NCBI GenBank assembly: GCA_019348445.1
Contig: JAHWJK010000040.1
Location: forward strand, 1 to 9,893
Direction of reading: 5' to 3'
From: Actinomycetota bacterium
Lineage (GTDB): Bacteria; Actinomycetota; CADDZG01; WHSQ01
DNA: 9,893 nucleotides
Part shown: piece by piece, positions 1-6,364 of the stretch
Layout: every line of letters begins with the position of its first letter
Numbering within the stretch: the stretch's first letter is position 1
The notes under the pieces: generated by a model
The model's input: only the letters and a program-made list of their open reading frames with translations
Database searches by the model: none
Told to the model about the DNA's origin: nothing
Made by a program: the position numbers and the translations under genes

Positions 1-21
1 AAGCCACTTCGTTTTCTTCAT
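1..21 (-). CDS. 5' end of an unidentified gene (first 7 codons)
   Basis: Directly after the stop of the membrane protein gene, the minus strand has AGGAGG, five nucleotides, then ATG at 21-19. It continues in frame to the window edge as M-K-K-T-K-W-L. The Met-Lys-Lys start would suit a signal peptide or membrane protein, but seven residues cannot show this. The gene follows the sigma factor and membrane protein genes on the same strand and is probably co-transcribed with them. Product unknown. Confidence 0.6.
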
Positions 22-26
22 GTCTT

Positions 27-32
27 CCTCCT
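27..32 (-). promoter_or_regulatory. Shine-Dalgarno of the gene leaving the left edge
   Basis: AGGAGG on the minus strand lies 5 nt before the ATG at 21-19. Its first base (32) is also the last A of the upstream TAA stop (34-32), so termination and re-initiation sites are interlocked. Confidence 0.65.
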
Positions 33-877
33 TATCGAGCTCTCTTTGACGAATCACCTGCAGGCAAAGTCATACCGGCGGCCGAGAACACCTCTCCGTC
101 CGAGCCCTTCCACAGAACGACTACGGAACCGGGACCACGGAAGTCCTCGACTCTTATGACCGTCTCTCCGGCGTCCCCGGCGCGGTAGCGACGAAGGTTG
201 TTGTGTGCCTCGACCACGATGACGTCGGCGCGCTCGGCCGCGGGGAGCAGATCGAAGGAAACGTTGAGGTTCTCGTCCTCGACGACGGTGGAGAAAGCCG
301 CCCCGTCATCGGGATCGCCGATACCTGTGACCCACCAGCAGTTCTGCGAACGCAACCGCTCCAGTTCGATCTTGATGACGGGATGTGGGGGCAGGGGGCC
401 GCCGGCGAACGGTTCCGGGAGTTCAGCGATGGTCGAGGTGATGCGATTCCCATAGCGGTTCTCGCCCACGATCGCGACGTTCGTCCACTGCAACATGCTT
501 GCGGCGAACCCGGCGGCGGCGTTCTCCGATCCCCTCAGCACCGACGAACCGCAGACGTGCTCCGACAGCTCTCTGGTCGGATACGGCCAGAACCCGAACT
601 GAGACTGGGACTCCTCGTGGAACGCGCTCATGGGAGCTGCCGCCGCCTGTTGTATGCGCCGCATCGTGGTTGGTTCCCACGACGCGGACACACTGACGAG
701 GCCGAAAGCAACGGCCAGAGCGACGGCGCTTCCTCCTGCAGTCTTGATGAGTCGGCGGCGTCGCGCTCGGCGCAGCGCGCGCCGATAGAGCGACGGCAGT
801 TTCTCGCGTTGCGTTCGCTCGTACTCGCGGCGCACGCGTTCCGCGTGCTCCTTCATTACTTTGTCGAGGTCGATCAT
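32..877 (-). CDS. Single-pass membrane protein, probable anti-sigma factor or ECF partner
   Basis: 281 residues from ATG 877-875. This start overlaps the sigma-factor stop as ATGA; the open frame extends further upstream to 1252, but that part only shadows the sigma gene. Residues 1-43 are highly charged (Arg/Lys/Glu-rich), one hydrophobic segment lies at about 44-65, and about 215 residues follow that should be extracytoplasmic. Only two cysteines are evident, C109 and C180 (in an N-C-W-W-V-T-G stretch), which could pair in a disulfide. Position right after an ECF sigma gene and the membrane topology suggest an anti-sigma factor. However, the cytoplasmic part is short and has no zinc-binding HxxxCxxC motif, so the sigma-binding role is inferred from context. 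The C-terminal half resembles, from memory, Ig-like extracytoplasmic domains of actinobacterial sigma-linked proteins; this is tentative. Confidence 0.75.
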   Translation of the reverse strand: MIDLDKVMKEHAERVRREYERTQREKLPSLYRRALRRARRRRLIKTAGGSAVALAVAFGLVSVSASWEPTTMRRIQQAAAAPMSAFHEESQSQFGFWPYPTRELSEHVCGSSVLRGSENAAAGFAASMLQWTNVAIVGENRYGNRITSTIAELPEPFAGGPLPPHPVIKIELERLRSQNCWWVTGIGDPDDGAAFSTVVEDENLNVSFDLLPAAERADVIVVEAHNNLRRYRAGDAGETVIRVEDFRGPGSVVVLWKGSDGEVFSAAGMTLPAGDSSKRAR

Positions 878-1443
878 GGATGCCTGCTTCCAGGTGGTTC
901 GTCCAACAGGTCCGCCAGGGTCTTGCGAGCGCGGAACAGGTGGGACTTCACGGTTCCGACCGAGCAGTCGAGGATCTCGGCAACCTGCGCGTCCGTCATG
1001 TCGTCGAAATAGCGGAGCACGACACACGCGCGCTGGCGTTCGGGAAGTCGCCCGAGTGCATCCCACACATCCAAGCGCGCATCCGAATGCTTCGAGACCC
1101 AGTCGCCACTGGCTTCTCTCTCGCTGCGGCGGTGCATGAGAGCGTTCACCTTCTGTTCGAGCCCGCGCCGGCGGAGTTTCCCGCGACAGAGATTGAGAAC
1201 GATCTTCCGCAGATATGCCGAACGGCGGTCGAACTCTCGGATCCGTCCCCACGCCGAGAACGCCTTGCTGAAGGCCTCCATCACGGTTTCCTCAGCTAGG
1301 TGAACATCTCCCAGCATCGCGAAGGCCATGGCCCACAACCGTGGGTACTCCTCATAGAAGACGACCGACAGCTCGCGGCTTCGCTCCGCCGCCCGATCGA
1401 TACGGTCGTCACTAGCTGCGGTCCGTGCGATCCCCGACATCAC
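874..1443 (-). CDS. ECF-subfamily RNA polymerase sigma factor (SigE-like)
   Basis: 189 residues from GTG 1443-1441; the adjacent ATG (1440-1438) gives 188 and is equally possible. Sigma-70 region 2 covers about residues 27-95 (F-Y-E-E-Y-P-R-L, G-D-V-H-L-A-E-E, then a W-G-R-I..A-Y-L-R-K-I stretch). Region 4 covers about 122-178 (L-P-E-R-Q-R-A-C-V-V-L-R-Y, helix-turn-helix A-E-I-L-D-C-S-V-G-T-V-K-S). There is no region 1.1 or 3, and the length is normal for the group. The TGA stop overlaps the next gene's ATG, so the sigma factor and its membrane partner are translationally coupled. No clear Shine-Dalgarno precedes the start, and a promoter-like element sits 6 nt upstream, so a leaderless mRNA is likely. 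The signal sensed and the regulon are unknown. Confidence 0.92.
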   Translation of the reverse strand: MMSGIARTAASDDRIDRAAERSRELSVVFYEEYPRLWAMAFAMLGDVHLAEETVMEAFSKAFSAWGRIREFDRRSAYLRKIVLNLCRGKLRRRGLEQKVNALMHRRSEREASGDWVSKHSDARLDVWDALGRLPERQRACVVLRYFDDMTDAQVAEILDCSVGTVKSHLFRARKTLADLLDEPPGSRHP

Positions 1444-1449
1444 TATTTA

Positions 1450-1477
1450 GACGCCCGGCGAGGGTCGAAAGGTTTAC
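1450..1477 (-). promoter_or_regulatory. Candidate ECF-type promoter, probably autoregulatory and leaderless
   Basis: On the minus strand, GTAAACC (1477-1471) is followed by 17 nt and CGTC (1453-1450), then TAAATA and the GTG start. AAC-containing -35 and CGTC -10 elements about 16-17 nt apart are typical of ECF sigma promoters such as those of SigM/SigW type. A start site 7-9 nt after the -10 would fall on the GTG/ATG itself. Autoregulation is inferred from this similarity only. Confidence 0.5.
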
Positions 1478-1593
1478 TTCCCCCGAAGAATCCGGGCAAA
1501 TCGCCGAAGCGGGACTTTGACCTCAGACGCTAAACCTTGCTTGCCTTCTTGCCGATGACTTTTGTAGGTAATCGGTACCAAGGTAGGTACAAG

Positions 1594-1758
1594 GTGCTGA
1601 CAAAAGAAGAGCGGAACGCCCTCTGCGTCTGCTCGCACTGCGGCTCTAAGCAGGTCGCGGTCGTCCCCGTTCCGGGTGGATACATCGAGCTCATCTGCGA
1701 CGACTGCGGTGAGGTCTGGTGGTACGACACCAGCAAGAAGCAGACAGCTAGGGGTTAG
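1594..1758 (+). CDS. Small zinc-ribbon protein, unknown function
   Basis: 54 residues from GTG 1594. Two knuckles, C-S-H-C and C-D-D-C, are separated by about 20 residues with a small beta-strand-like stretch (V-A-V-V-P-V-P-G-G-Y-I-E-L-I), followed by G-E-V-W-W-Y. This is a classic one-zinc ribbon. Upstream in-frame starts exist at ATG 1555 (67 aa) and TTG 1537 (73 aa), but the codons between 1555 and 1593 are poor in G/C at third positions while those after 1594 are rich in them. An AAGGTAGG (1580-1587) lies 6 nt before the GTG. The gene is divergent from the sigma operon and 31 nt upstream of hisN, so co-transcription is possible. No specific family is recognised. Confidence 0.65.
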   Translation: MLTKEERNALCVCSHCGSKQVAVVPVPGGYIELICDDCGEVWWYDTSKKQTARG

Positions 1759-1783
1759 ACGCAACGCTCCGGCGGACTATCTT
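1756..1783 (+). promoter_or_regulatory. Candidate housekeeping promoter for a leaderless hisN mRNA
   Basis: TAGACG (1756-1761) and TATCTT (1778-1783), 16 nt apart, each match four of six consensus positions of the housekeeping sigma. The -10 ends 6 nt before the hisN ATG, so transcription would begin at or next to the A of the start codon. This fits the lack of any Shine-Dalgarno before that ATG. The -35 overlaps the stop codon of the zinc-ribbon gene. Confidence 0.4.
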
Positions 1784-1789
1784 GTCTCG

Positions 1790-2602
1790 ATGCCGGACTT
1801 GGCCGCAGAGCTCACTTTCGCGCGCGACATCGCACAGCTCGGTGGTCGAATCGCGATGGGCCACTTCGGACACGATCCACAACGGAAGCGGAAGCGCGAC
1901 GGAACGTGGGTCACGGAAGCCGACTGGGCGGTCGAAGCACAGATCCGCATCCGTATAGCGCGGACGTATCCGGATCACAACATCCTCGGCGAAGAAGAGG
2001 GACTGACGGCAGCCGGTGGGGGCGAGCCGATTCCCGGTGCACCGACGTGGGTGATCGATCCGATCGACGGGACGCACAACTACATGCTCGGCATCCCGAT
2101 CTGGGCGACGCTCGTGGCCTTGCGCATCGACGACGCGAACGTGGTGGGCGTAGCGCATGCGCCCGCGCTCGGTGAGACCTATTACGCGGCTCGCGGCCTC
2201 GGAGCCCGGTGGAACGACCGCGCGATCCACGTCGATCCCGTCGCGAGTCTTTCCGACGCCCACGTGATCTACGGCGCGGAGAAGGGATTCGTCGCCGCCG
2301 GACTCGGGGACTTCTTCGAAGATCTCGTCGCGTCCTGCTGGCGGGCGCGAGGGTTCGGCGACTTCTGGGGTCACGTCCTCGTCGCCCGCGGCGCGGCGCA
2401 CGTGATGGTGGAACCGGAGTTATCGCCGTGGGACGTTGCCGCGCTCGAACCGATCGTCACCGAAGCCGGAGGACGGCTTACTCACCTCGACGGCGACGTG
2501 TGGCGCGACACAGGCTCGTGCCTCACGACCTGCGCGTCGATCCACGACGACGTCGTCGCACTCGCTAGACATGGTCTTTCAGGAGCAGAGCCAGCTTCCT
2601 GA
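1790..2602 (+). CDS. hisN: Histidinol-phosphatase, inositol-monophosphatase superfamily (HisN-like)
   Basis: 270 residues from ATG 1790; the frame is open upstream to 1676 but overlaps the zinc-ribbon gene in another frame. The superfamily's Mg2+-binding motifs are all visible: G-E-E-E-G at 67-71, W-V-I-D-P-I-D-G-T at 87-95 (D90, D93), and P-W-D-V-A-A-L at 213-219 (D215). The surrounding text (A-R-G-F-G-D-F-W, V-E-P-E-L-S-P-W-D, T-E-A-G-G-R-L-T) follows the actinobacterial HisN pattern more closely than SuhB-type inositol phosphatases. The known HisN reaction is dephosphorylation of L-histidinol phosphate, the penultimate stage of histidine synthesis, in the cytosol. No his genes are nearby, so substrate is inferred from sequence similarity; another sugar or inositol phosphate remains possible. 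Its 3' end overlaps rdgB by 38 bp, tail to tail. Confidence 0.82.
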   Translation: MPDLAAELTFARDIAQLGGRIAMGHFGHDPQRKRKRDGTWVTEADWAVEAQIRIRIARTYPDHNILGEEEGLTAAGGGEPIPGAPTWVIDPIDGTHNYMLGIPIWATLVALRIDDANVVGVAHAPALGETYYAARGLGARWNDRAIHVDPVASLSDAHVIYGAEKGFVAAGLGDFFEDLVASCWRARGFGDFWGHVLVARGAAHVMVEPELSPWDVAALEPIVTEAGGRLTHLDGDVWRDTGSCLTTCASIHDDVVALARHGLSGAEPAS

Positions 2603-3149
2603 ACGCGCGCCCGCGGTGACTGAACGCCAGCTTCTCTTCCAGTGGGATCTCGCCCATCGTGCGCGTCTCGCCTTCGGGGATCACGTGCGGGTCGTAGCCG
2701 AAACCAAGCGTCCCGCGCCCTTCCAGGATGATGCGCCCTTCGCAGCTTCCGGCGGCCGTCAGCTCGACGCCGAGCGGACCTACGTACGCGGCGACGCATC
2801 GATACCTGCACGTTCGCTTCTCTTCGGGAACGTGGCGGAGCTTCTCGACCAGCTTCCGGTTGTTCTCGATATCCGTAGCAGCCTCGCCCGCGTAACGAGC
2901 GGAACGCACGCCCGGCTCACCGTCTAGCGCATCGACCTCGATCCCCGAGTCGTCGGCGATCGCAGGGATCCCGGTGGCGAGGAAGACCGTGCGTGCCTTG
3001 ACCAAAGCATTCTCCTCGAACGTGTCGAACGGCTCCTCGAGCTCGAGGTCGGGCGCGACGTCGTCGACGGTCAAGAGATCCACATCGGGTAAGAGCTCGG
3101 CGACCTGAACGACCTTGTGCCGGTTGCGCGACGCGAAGACGACTCTCAC
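2565..3149 (-). CDS. rdgB: XTP/dITP diphosphatase, HAM1/RdgB family
   Basis: 194 residues, normal for the family, from GTG 3149-3147, which overlaps the rph stop as GTGA; the frame is open further upstream inside rph but only as a shadow. Family blocks are clear: A-S-R-N-R-H-K at 6-12, T-F-E-E-N-A-L-V-K-A at 43-52, A-D-D-S-G-I-E-V-D-A-L at 65-75 with the catalytic-site aspartates, G-F-G-Y-D-P at 149-154, and S-H-R-G-R-A at 177-182. The enzyme hydrolyses non-canonical purine triphosphates (ITP, dITP, XTP) to monophosphates plus pyrophosphate, protecting nucleic acids. It is the last gene of the long minus-strand operon; rph-rdgB is a widespread pair. No terminator hairpin is seen after it, because the stop lies within hisN. 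Confidence 0.95.
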   Translation of the reverse strand: MRVVFASRNRHKVVQVAELLPDVDLLTVDDVAPDLELEEPFDTFEENALVKARTVFLATGIPAIADDSGIEVDALDGEPGVRSARYAGEAATDIENNRKLVEKLRHVPEEKRTCRYRCVAAYVGPLGVELTAAGSCEGRIILEGRGTLGFGYDPHVIPEGETRTMGEIPLEEKLAFSHRGRAFRKLALLLKDHV

Positions 3150-3877
3150 TTCGTTCGGGCGGAACCGATCACTTCTTCCTGGCGTGCCGTCAGCTCCACG
3201 ATCGCCTTGGTGGCGAGATCGAGCATGACATCGAGCTCGTCGCGCTCGAAAGCCCCGTGCTCGGCCGTGCCCTGGACCTCCACGAGCTTGCCGGCTCCCG
3301 TCATCACCACGTTCATGTCGACCTGCGCAGTGGAATCCTCTGCATAGTTGAGATCGGTGCACGGCGTGCCATCGATGATCCCCACGCTGATCGCGGACAC
3401 GGAATCGATGAGCGGTGACTTCGTCATCTCCCCACGCTCTATGAGGAGGTCGAACGCCAGCGCGGTCGCGACGTACGCGCCGGTGATGGACGCGGTTCGG
3501 GTCCCTCCGTCGGCTTGCAGGACGTCGCAGTCCAGCCACACCGTCCGCTCCCCCATCGCCTCCATGTCGGCCACCGCGCGCAACGAGCGCCCGATCAGTC
3601 GCTGGATCTCTTGCGTCCGGCCCGACGGTCTCCCCTTGTTCACCTCACGTTGCACGCGTTCCGAGGTCGAGCGCGGCAACATCGAGTATTCGGCGGTCAG
3701 CCAGCCCGTCCCTCGGCCCATCATCCAGCGCGGGACCGACGGTTCGATCGTTGCCGTGCAGATCACTTTCGTGTCACCGAACTCGACGAGACAAGAACCT
3801 TCGGCGTTCGGCATGAACCCCGGCGTCATCGTCACCGGGCGAAGTTGATCGGCTGTGCGCCCGTCGACCCTCGTCAT
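3146..3877 (-). CDS. rph: Ribonuclease PH
   Basis: 243 residues, a normal length, from ATG 3877-3875, which overlaps the upstream MBL gene as ATGA. Recognisable parts are D-G-R near the start (5-7), the phosphate-binding S-G-R-T-Q-E-I-Q-R-L-I-G-R-S-L-R at 85-100, Q-A-D-G-G-T-R-T at 121-128, and the acidic E-D-S..V-D-M-N region at 180-189. The enzyme is a phosphorolytic 3'-5' exoribonuclease that trims tRNA precursors and other RNA 3' ends, releasing nucleoside diphosphates, and normally forms hexameric rings. All expected active-site residues appear present, so it should be active. It is followed by rdgB with a GTGA overlap; the MBL-rph-rdgB order matches M. tuberculosis Rv1339-Rv1341. Confidence 0.96.
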   Translation of the reverse strand: MTRVDGRTADQLRPVTMTPGFMPNAEGSCLVEFGDTKVICTATIEPSVPRWMMGRGTGWLTAEYSMLPRSTSERVQREVNKGRPSGRTQEIQRLIGRSLRAVADMEAMGERTVWLDCDVLQADGGTRTASITGAYVATALAFDLLIERGEMTKSPLIDSVSAISVGIIDGTPCTDLNYAEDSTAQVDMNVVMTGAGKLVEVQGTAEHGAFERDELDVMLDLATKAIVELTARQEEVIGSARTK

Positions 3878-4620
3878 CGACCGACCTCGATCCTCTTTCC
3901 GGGCTCGGCAAGCTCCACGCCCGTCGCGCCGGCTTCACTGACGGCTTCTCGCAACGAGACCTGGTGATCGCGCGTCGGCGGGAGGTGGCTCAGCACCAAG
4001 CGCGACGCTCCGACATCGTTCGCCATCCGGCCCGCTTGCGTCGCGCTCATGTGTCCCTCCCACCACGGTCGATCCGAGTCCTGGAACGTCGCCTCACAGA
4101 TGACGACGTCAGCATCATGACCCAACACGTGGAAGTCGGATGTGGGGCCGGTGTCGGCGGTGTATGCAAGCACCGCTCCATCGTGTTGCAAGCGCAGCCC
4201 GCACGTCTGGACCGGATGGTCCATGTCGACGAAAGTCGCCTTGCCGCCGCCGATATCGAGAACGGTGTCGCCGGAGACCGCGGTTAGGTCGAACGTTTGC
4301 GCCAGCTCCGTCGAATACGCCGTGATCCGCTCGAGCGTCTCTTCGGGCGCCCACAGCGGGATCGGAACGAGGTCCCGGCCCCCGTAGAGCCTGGCGTGGA
4401 AGAACTGGAAGAGATCGATCGTGTGGTCGGGATGGCGGTGCGTCAGAAACATGCCGTTGACGTCGGCGTAGTCCACCGCACTCAGCAGTTTCTGCCACGT
4501 CCCCCCGCCCGCGTCCATCCACAACGTGAAGCCGTCCACTTCCACGAGATACCCGGACGCGGCGACATCCGCCGTCGCGTACATCGCGGAACACCCGAGT
4601 GGGGTCACTGCAAGCGCCAC
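3874..4620 (-). CDS. MBL-fold hydrolase, Rv1339-like (RNase Z/cyclic-nucleotide phosphodiesterase type)
   Basis: 248 residues from GTG 4620-4618, which shares one base with the murI stop (TAGTG); a second GTG four codons downstream (residue 5) could also serve. The N-terminal T-P-L-G-C-S and S-G-Y-L-V-E strands lead to M-D-A-G-G-G, then the metal motif T-H-R-H-P-D-H (H61, H63, D65, H66). H135, D156 (T-A-D-T-G-P), H190 and H212 (L-S-H-L-P-P) complete a two-metal site. The family comprises RNase Z-like phosphodiesterases. The M. tuberculosis protein at the same place, Rv1339, is reported as an atypical cAMP phosphodiesterase, so cyclic-nucleotide hydrolysis is a reasonable inference. RNase Z or another phosphodiesterase activity cannot be excluded. 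The long flexible arm typical of true RNase Z is not evident. Confidence 0.85.
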   Translation of the reverse strand: MALAVTPLGCSAMYATADVAASGYLVEVDGFTLWMDAGGGTWQKLLSAVDYADVNGMFLTHRHPDHTIDLFQFFHARLYGGRDLVPIPLWAPEETLERITAYSTELAQTFDLTAVSGDTVLDIGGGKATFVDMDHPVQTCGLRLQHDGAVLAYTADTGPTSDFHVLGHDADVVICEATFQDSDRPWWEGHMSATQAGRMANDVGASRLVLSHLPPTRDHQVSLREAVSEAGATGVELAEPGKRIEVGR

Positions 4621-5429
4621 TACCAGCCTCGCTTCTCGACCGTCTGGAACTCGGGCCCGAGGAAGCGCCGGCCCAGCTCCGAGAACAGTCCTTCTTCACC
4701 GGACGAGATGAACTTGTGCGCGCCGGGCTCGTCCGATCTGTTCAAGAGATCTTCTCGAAGCAACGTCGCGTACACCTCGTTCGCGGTCGCTTCAGCGCTC
4801 GATACGAGCACCACTTCATCCCCCATGACGTAGCGGATCACTCCCGACAGCAGAGGGTAATGCGTGCAGCCGAGGATCAAAGTGTCGATGCCCGCGTCCT
4901 TGAGCGGACCCAGGTAGTCCTCCGCGGTCGCGAGTAACGCATCCGATGTGGTGTCGCCACGCTCGACGAAGTCGACGAACTTCGGACACGCCTGTGATAT
5001 CAGATCGACGTTCGGGCCCAGCTGCCTCATCGCGGAGTCATAGGCGCGCGACTTCACCGTCGCCTCTGTCGCGATCAGCCCGACGCGGCCATTGTGCGTC
5101 GCGCCCAACGCCGCCTTCACTCCAGGTTCGATCACCGTCACGATCGGGACGTCGTAATGCCGTTGCGCTCGGTAGAAGGCGGCCGACTCGGCCGAGTTGC
5201 AGGCAACGACTATCAGCTTCACGCCTTCGTCCACGAGCAGGTCGGCTATCTCGAGTGCGAAGTGCCGCACCTCGTCCGGTGGACGTGGACCGTACGGAAA
5301 TCGTCCCGTGTCGCCGAAATAGACGAGGTCCTCGTGGGGAAGCAGATCGATGACGGCGCGCGCAACGGTCAAACCGCCGAGGCCGGAATCGAACATCCCG
5401 ATCGGCTGCGACGGCTCGGCTACCACCAC
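4620..5429 (-). CDS. murI: Glutamate racemase
   Basis: About 269 residues from GTG 5429-5427; the next codon is also GTG (5426-5424). Either start lies inside the 3' end of cysM. Family blocks: G-M-F-D-S-G-L-G-G-L at 11-20 (D14), F-G-D-T-G-R-F-P-Y-G at 38-47, catalytic V-V-A-C-N-S-A at 74-80 (C77), and the second catalytic L-G-C-T-H-Y-P-L-L at 186-194 (C188, H190). The cytosolic enzyme interconverts L- and D-glutamate without a cofactor, supplying D-Glu for peptidoglycan. A small oddity is serine in place of the usual threonine after C-N in the first catalytic motif; this is conservative and probably neutral. It sits between cysM and the MBL gene; in M. tuberculosis a rhomboid protease gene separates cysM and murI and is absent here. 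Confidence 0.95.
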   Translation of the reverse strand: MVVAEPSQPIGMFDSGLGGLTVARAVIDLLPHEDLVYFGDTGRFPYGPRPPDEVRHFALEIADLLVDEGVKLIVVACNSAESAAFYRAQRHYDVPIVTVIEPGVKAALGATHNGRVGLIATEATVKSRAYDSAMRQLGPNVDLISQACPKFVDFVERGDTTSDALLATAEDYLGPLKDAGIDTLILGCTHYPLLSGVIRYVMGDEVVLVSSAEATANEVYATLLREDLLNRSDEPGAHKFISSGEEGLFSELGRRFLGPEFQTVEKRGW

Positions 5430-6364
5430 AGGGTCTCTTCGACCTGGCTCTCAGCCGTGTCGATGTCTTGCGTCCATGCCTCCGTCGAGAGGTATTTCCA
5501 CCCGCCATCGGCGAGGAGGCAGACGACGTCACCGCCCGTTCCGTCTTTAGAGAGGCGTTCCGCGACTCGTTGCGCCACCCAGATCACGGCCCCCGCAGAG
5601 ATCCCCGCGAAGATCCCTTCCCGCTGGAGCAGCTCGCGCGTCCACAGGATCGATTCGCGCGCGCGGACCTTCACCTTCCCGTCGAGGATGTCGGGCTCGA
5701 AGATCGGAGGGATGTATCCGTCTTCCAAGGAGCGCAGGCCGTAGACGAGTTCGCCGAGTTCGGGCTCCGCGGCCACCACCTTGATCGAACTGTCGTGCTC
5801 TTTGAGACGCCGACCGACCCCCGTCAGCGTGCCGCCCGTGCCGAGCCCGGCTACGAACGCCTTTATCGTCGGGAGGTCGTCGAGGATCTCGCGGGCCGTC
5901 CCGTTGTAATGAGCGAGGACGTTCGCGGGATTTCCGTACTGGAACGGCATGTAGTAACGAGAATCCTTCGCCATCTCTTGAGCCATCGCGACGGAACCGT
6001 TCGTGCCTTTGTCGCCGGGTGAGAACTCGACCTCTGCACCGAACGCCTTCAGAAGCTGGACCCGCTCGGAACTCGCGTTGTCGGGCATGACTGCGGTGAA
6101 CCGGTAGCCGCGCATCTTTGCGACCATCGCCAACGCGATCCCGGTGTTGCCGGATGTCGGCTCGAGAAGGATCTTGTCTTTCGTCAGTTGCCCGGACGAT
6201 TCACCCTCTTCAATGAGGGCGAGAGCGATCCGGTCCTTGACCGACCCCGTTGGGTTCTGACCCTCGAGCTTGACCCAGATCCGTACGTCGTCGACCGGAG
6301 ACAGGTGTGGGACCTCGACGAGAGGCGTGTTACCGATCGCGTCGAGGATCGACTTGAACTTCAC
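5420..6364 (-). CDS. cysM: PLP-dependent cysteine synthase, CysO/O-phosphoserine type
   Basis: 314 residues from GTG 6364-6362, overlapping the cysO stop as GTGA. PLP lysine is K43 in N-P-T-G-S-V-K-D-R; substrate-binding P-T-S-G-N-T-G is at 69-75, the phosphate-binding glycine loop G-L-G-T-G-G-T at 173-179, and G-W-K-Y-L-S-T near the C-terminus. It follows M. tuberculosis CysM closely. Residues aligning with Mtb K204 and R220, important for O-phosphoserine, are K195 and R211 (in Y-G-L-R-S-L-E-D-G). The inferred reaction replaces the phosphate of O-phospho-L-serine with sulfur from the CysO thiocarboxylate, giving a CysO-cysteine adduct that Mec then cuts. The C-terminal E-E-T-L-W-W resembles the Mtb tail that caps the active site. 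Placement directly after mec and cysO supports this over ordinary O-acetylserine/sulfide synthesis. Confidence 0.93.
   Translation of the reverse strand: MKFKSILDAIGNTPLVEVPHLSPVDDVRIWVKLEGQNPTGSVKDRIALALIEEGESSGQLTKDKILLEPTSGNTGIALAMVAKMRGYRFTAVMPDNASSERVQLLKAFGAEVEFSPGDKGTNGSVAMAQEMAKDSRYYMPFQYGNPANVLAHYNGTAREILDDLPTIKAFVAGLGTGGTLTGVGRRLKEHDSSIKVVAAEPELGELVYGLRSLEDGYIPPIFEPDILDGKVKVRARESILWTRELLQREGIFAGISAGAVIWVAQRVAERLSKDGTGGDVVCLLADGGWKYLSTEAWTQDIDTAESQVEETLWW

Noticed and set aside
203..1012. Long plus-strand ORFs opposite the sigma and membrane-protein genes
   Set aside because: Antisense shadows in GC-rich DNA with no recognisable domain, while the minus-strand frames carry clear families.
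878..1252. Longer membrane-protein ORF extending upstream to 1252
   Set aside because: This part is Arg/Pro-rich shadow sequence inside the sigma gene; ATG 877 gives a clean ATGA coupling and a normal protein.
1541..1570. Sigma-70 promoter TTGCCT-N18-TAGGTA for the zinc-ribbon gene
   Set aside because: Weak -10 match and over-long spacer; not strong enough to list as a feature.
3150..3539. Longer RdgB frame with an Arg/His-rich N-terminal extension
   Set aside because: It is the shadow of rph; the family start falls at GTG 3149, overlapping the rph stop.
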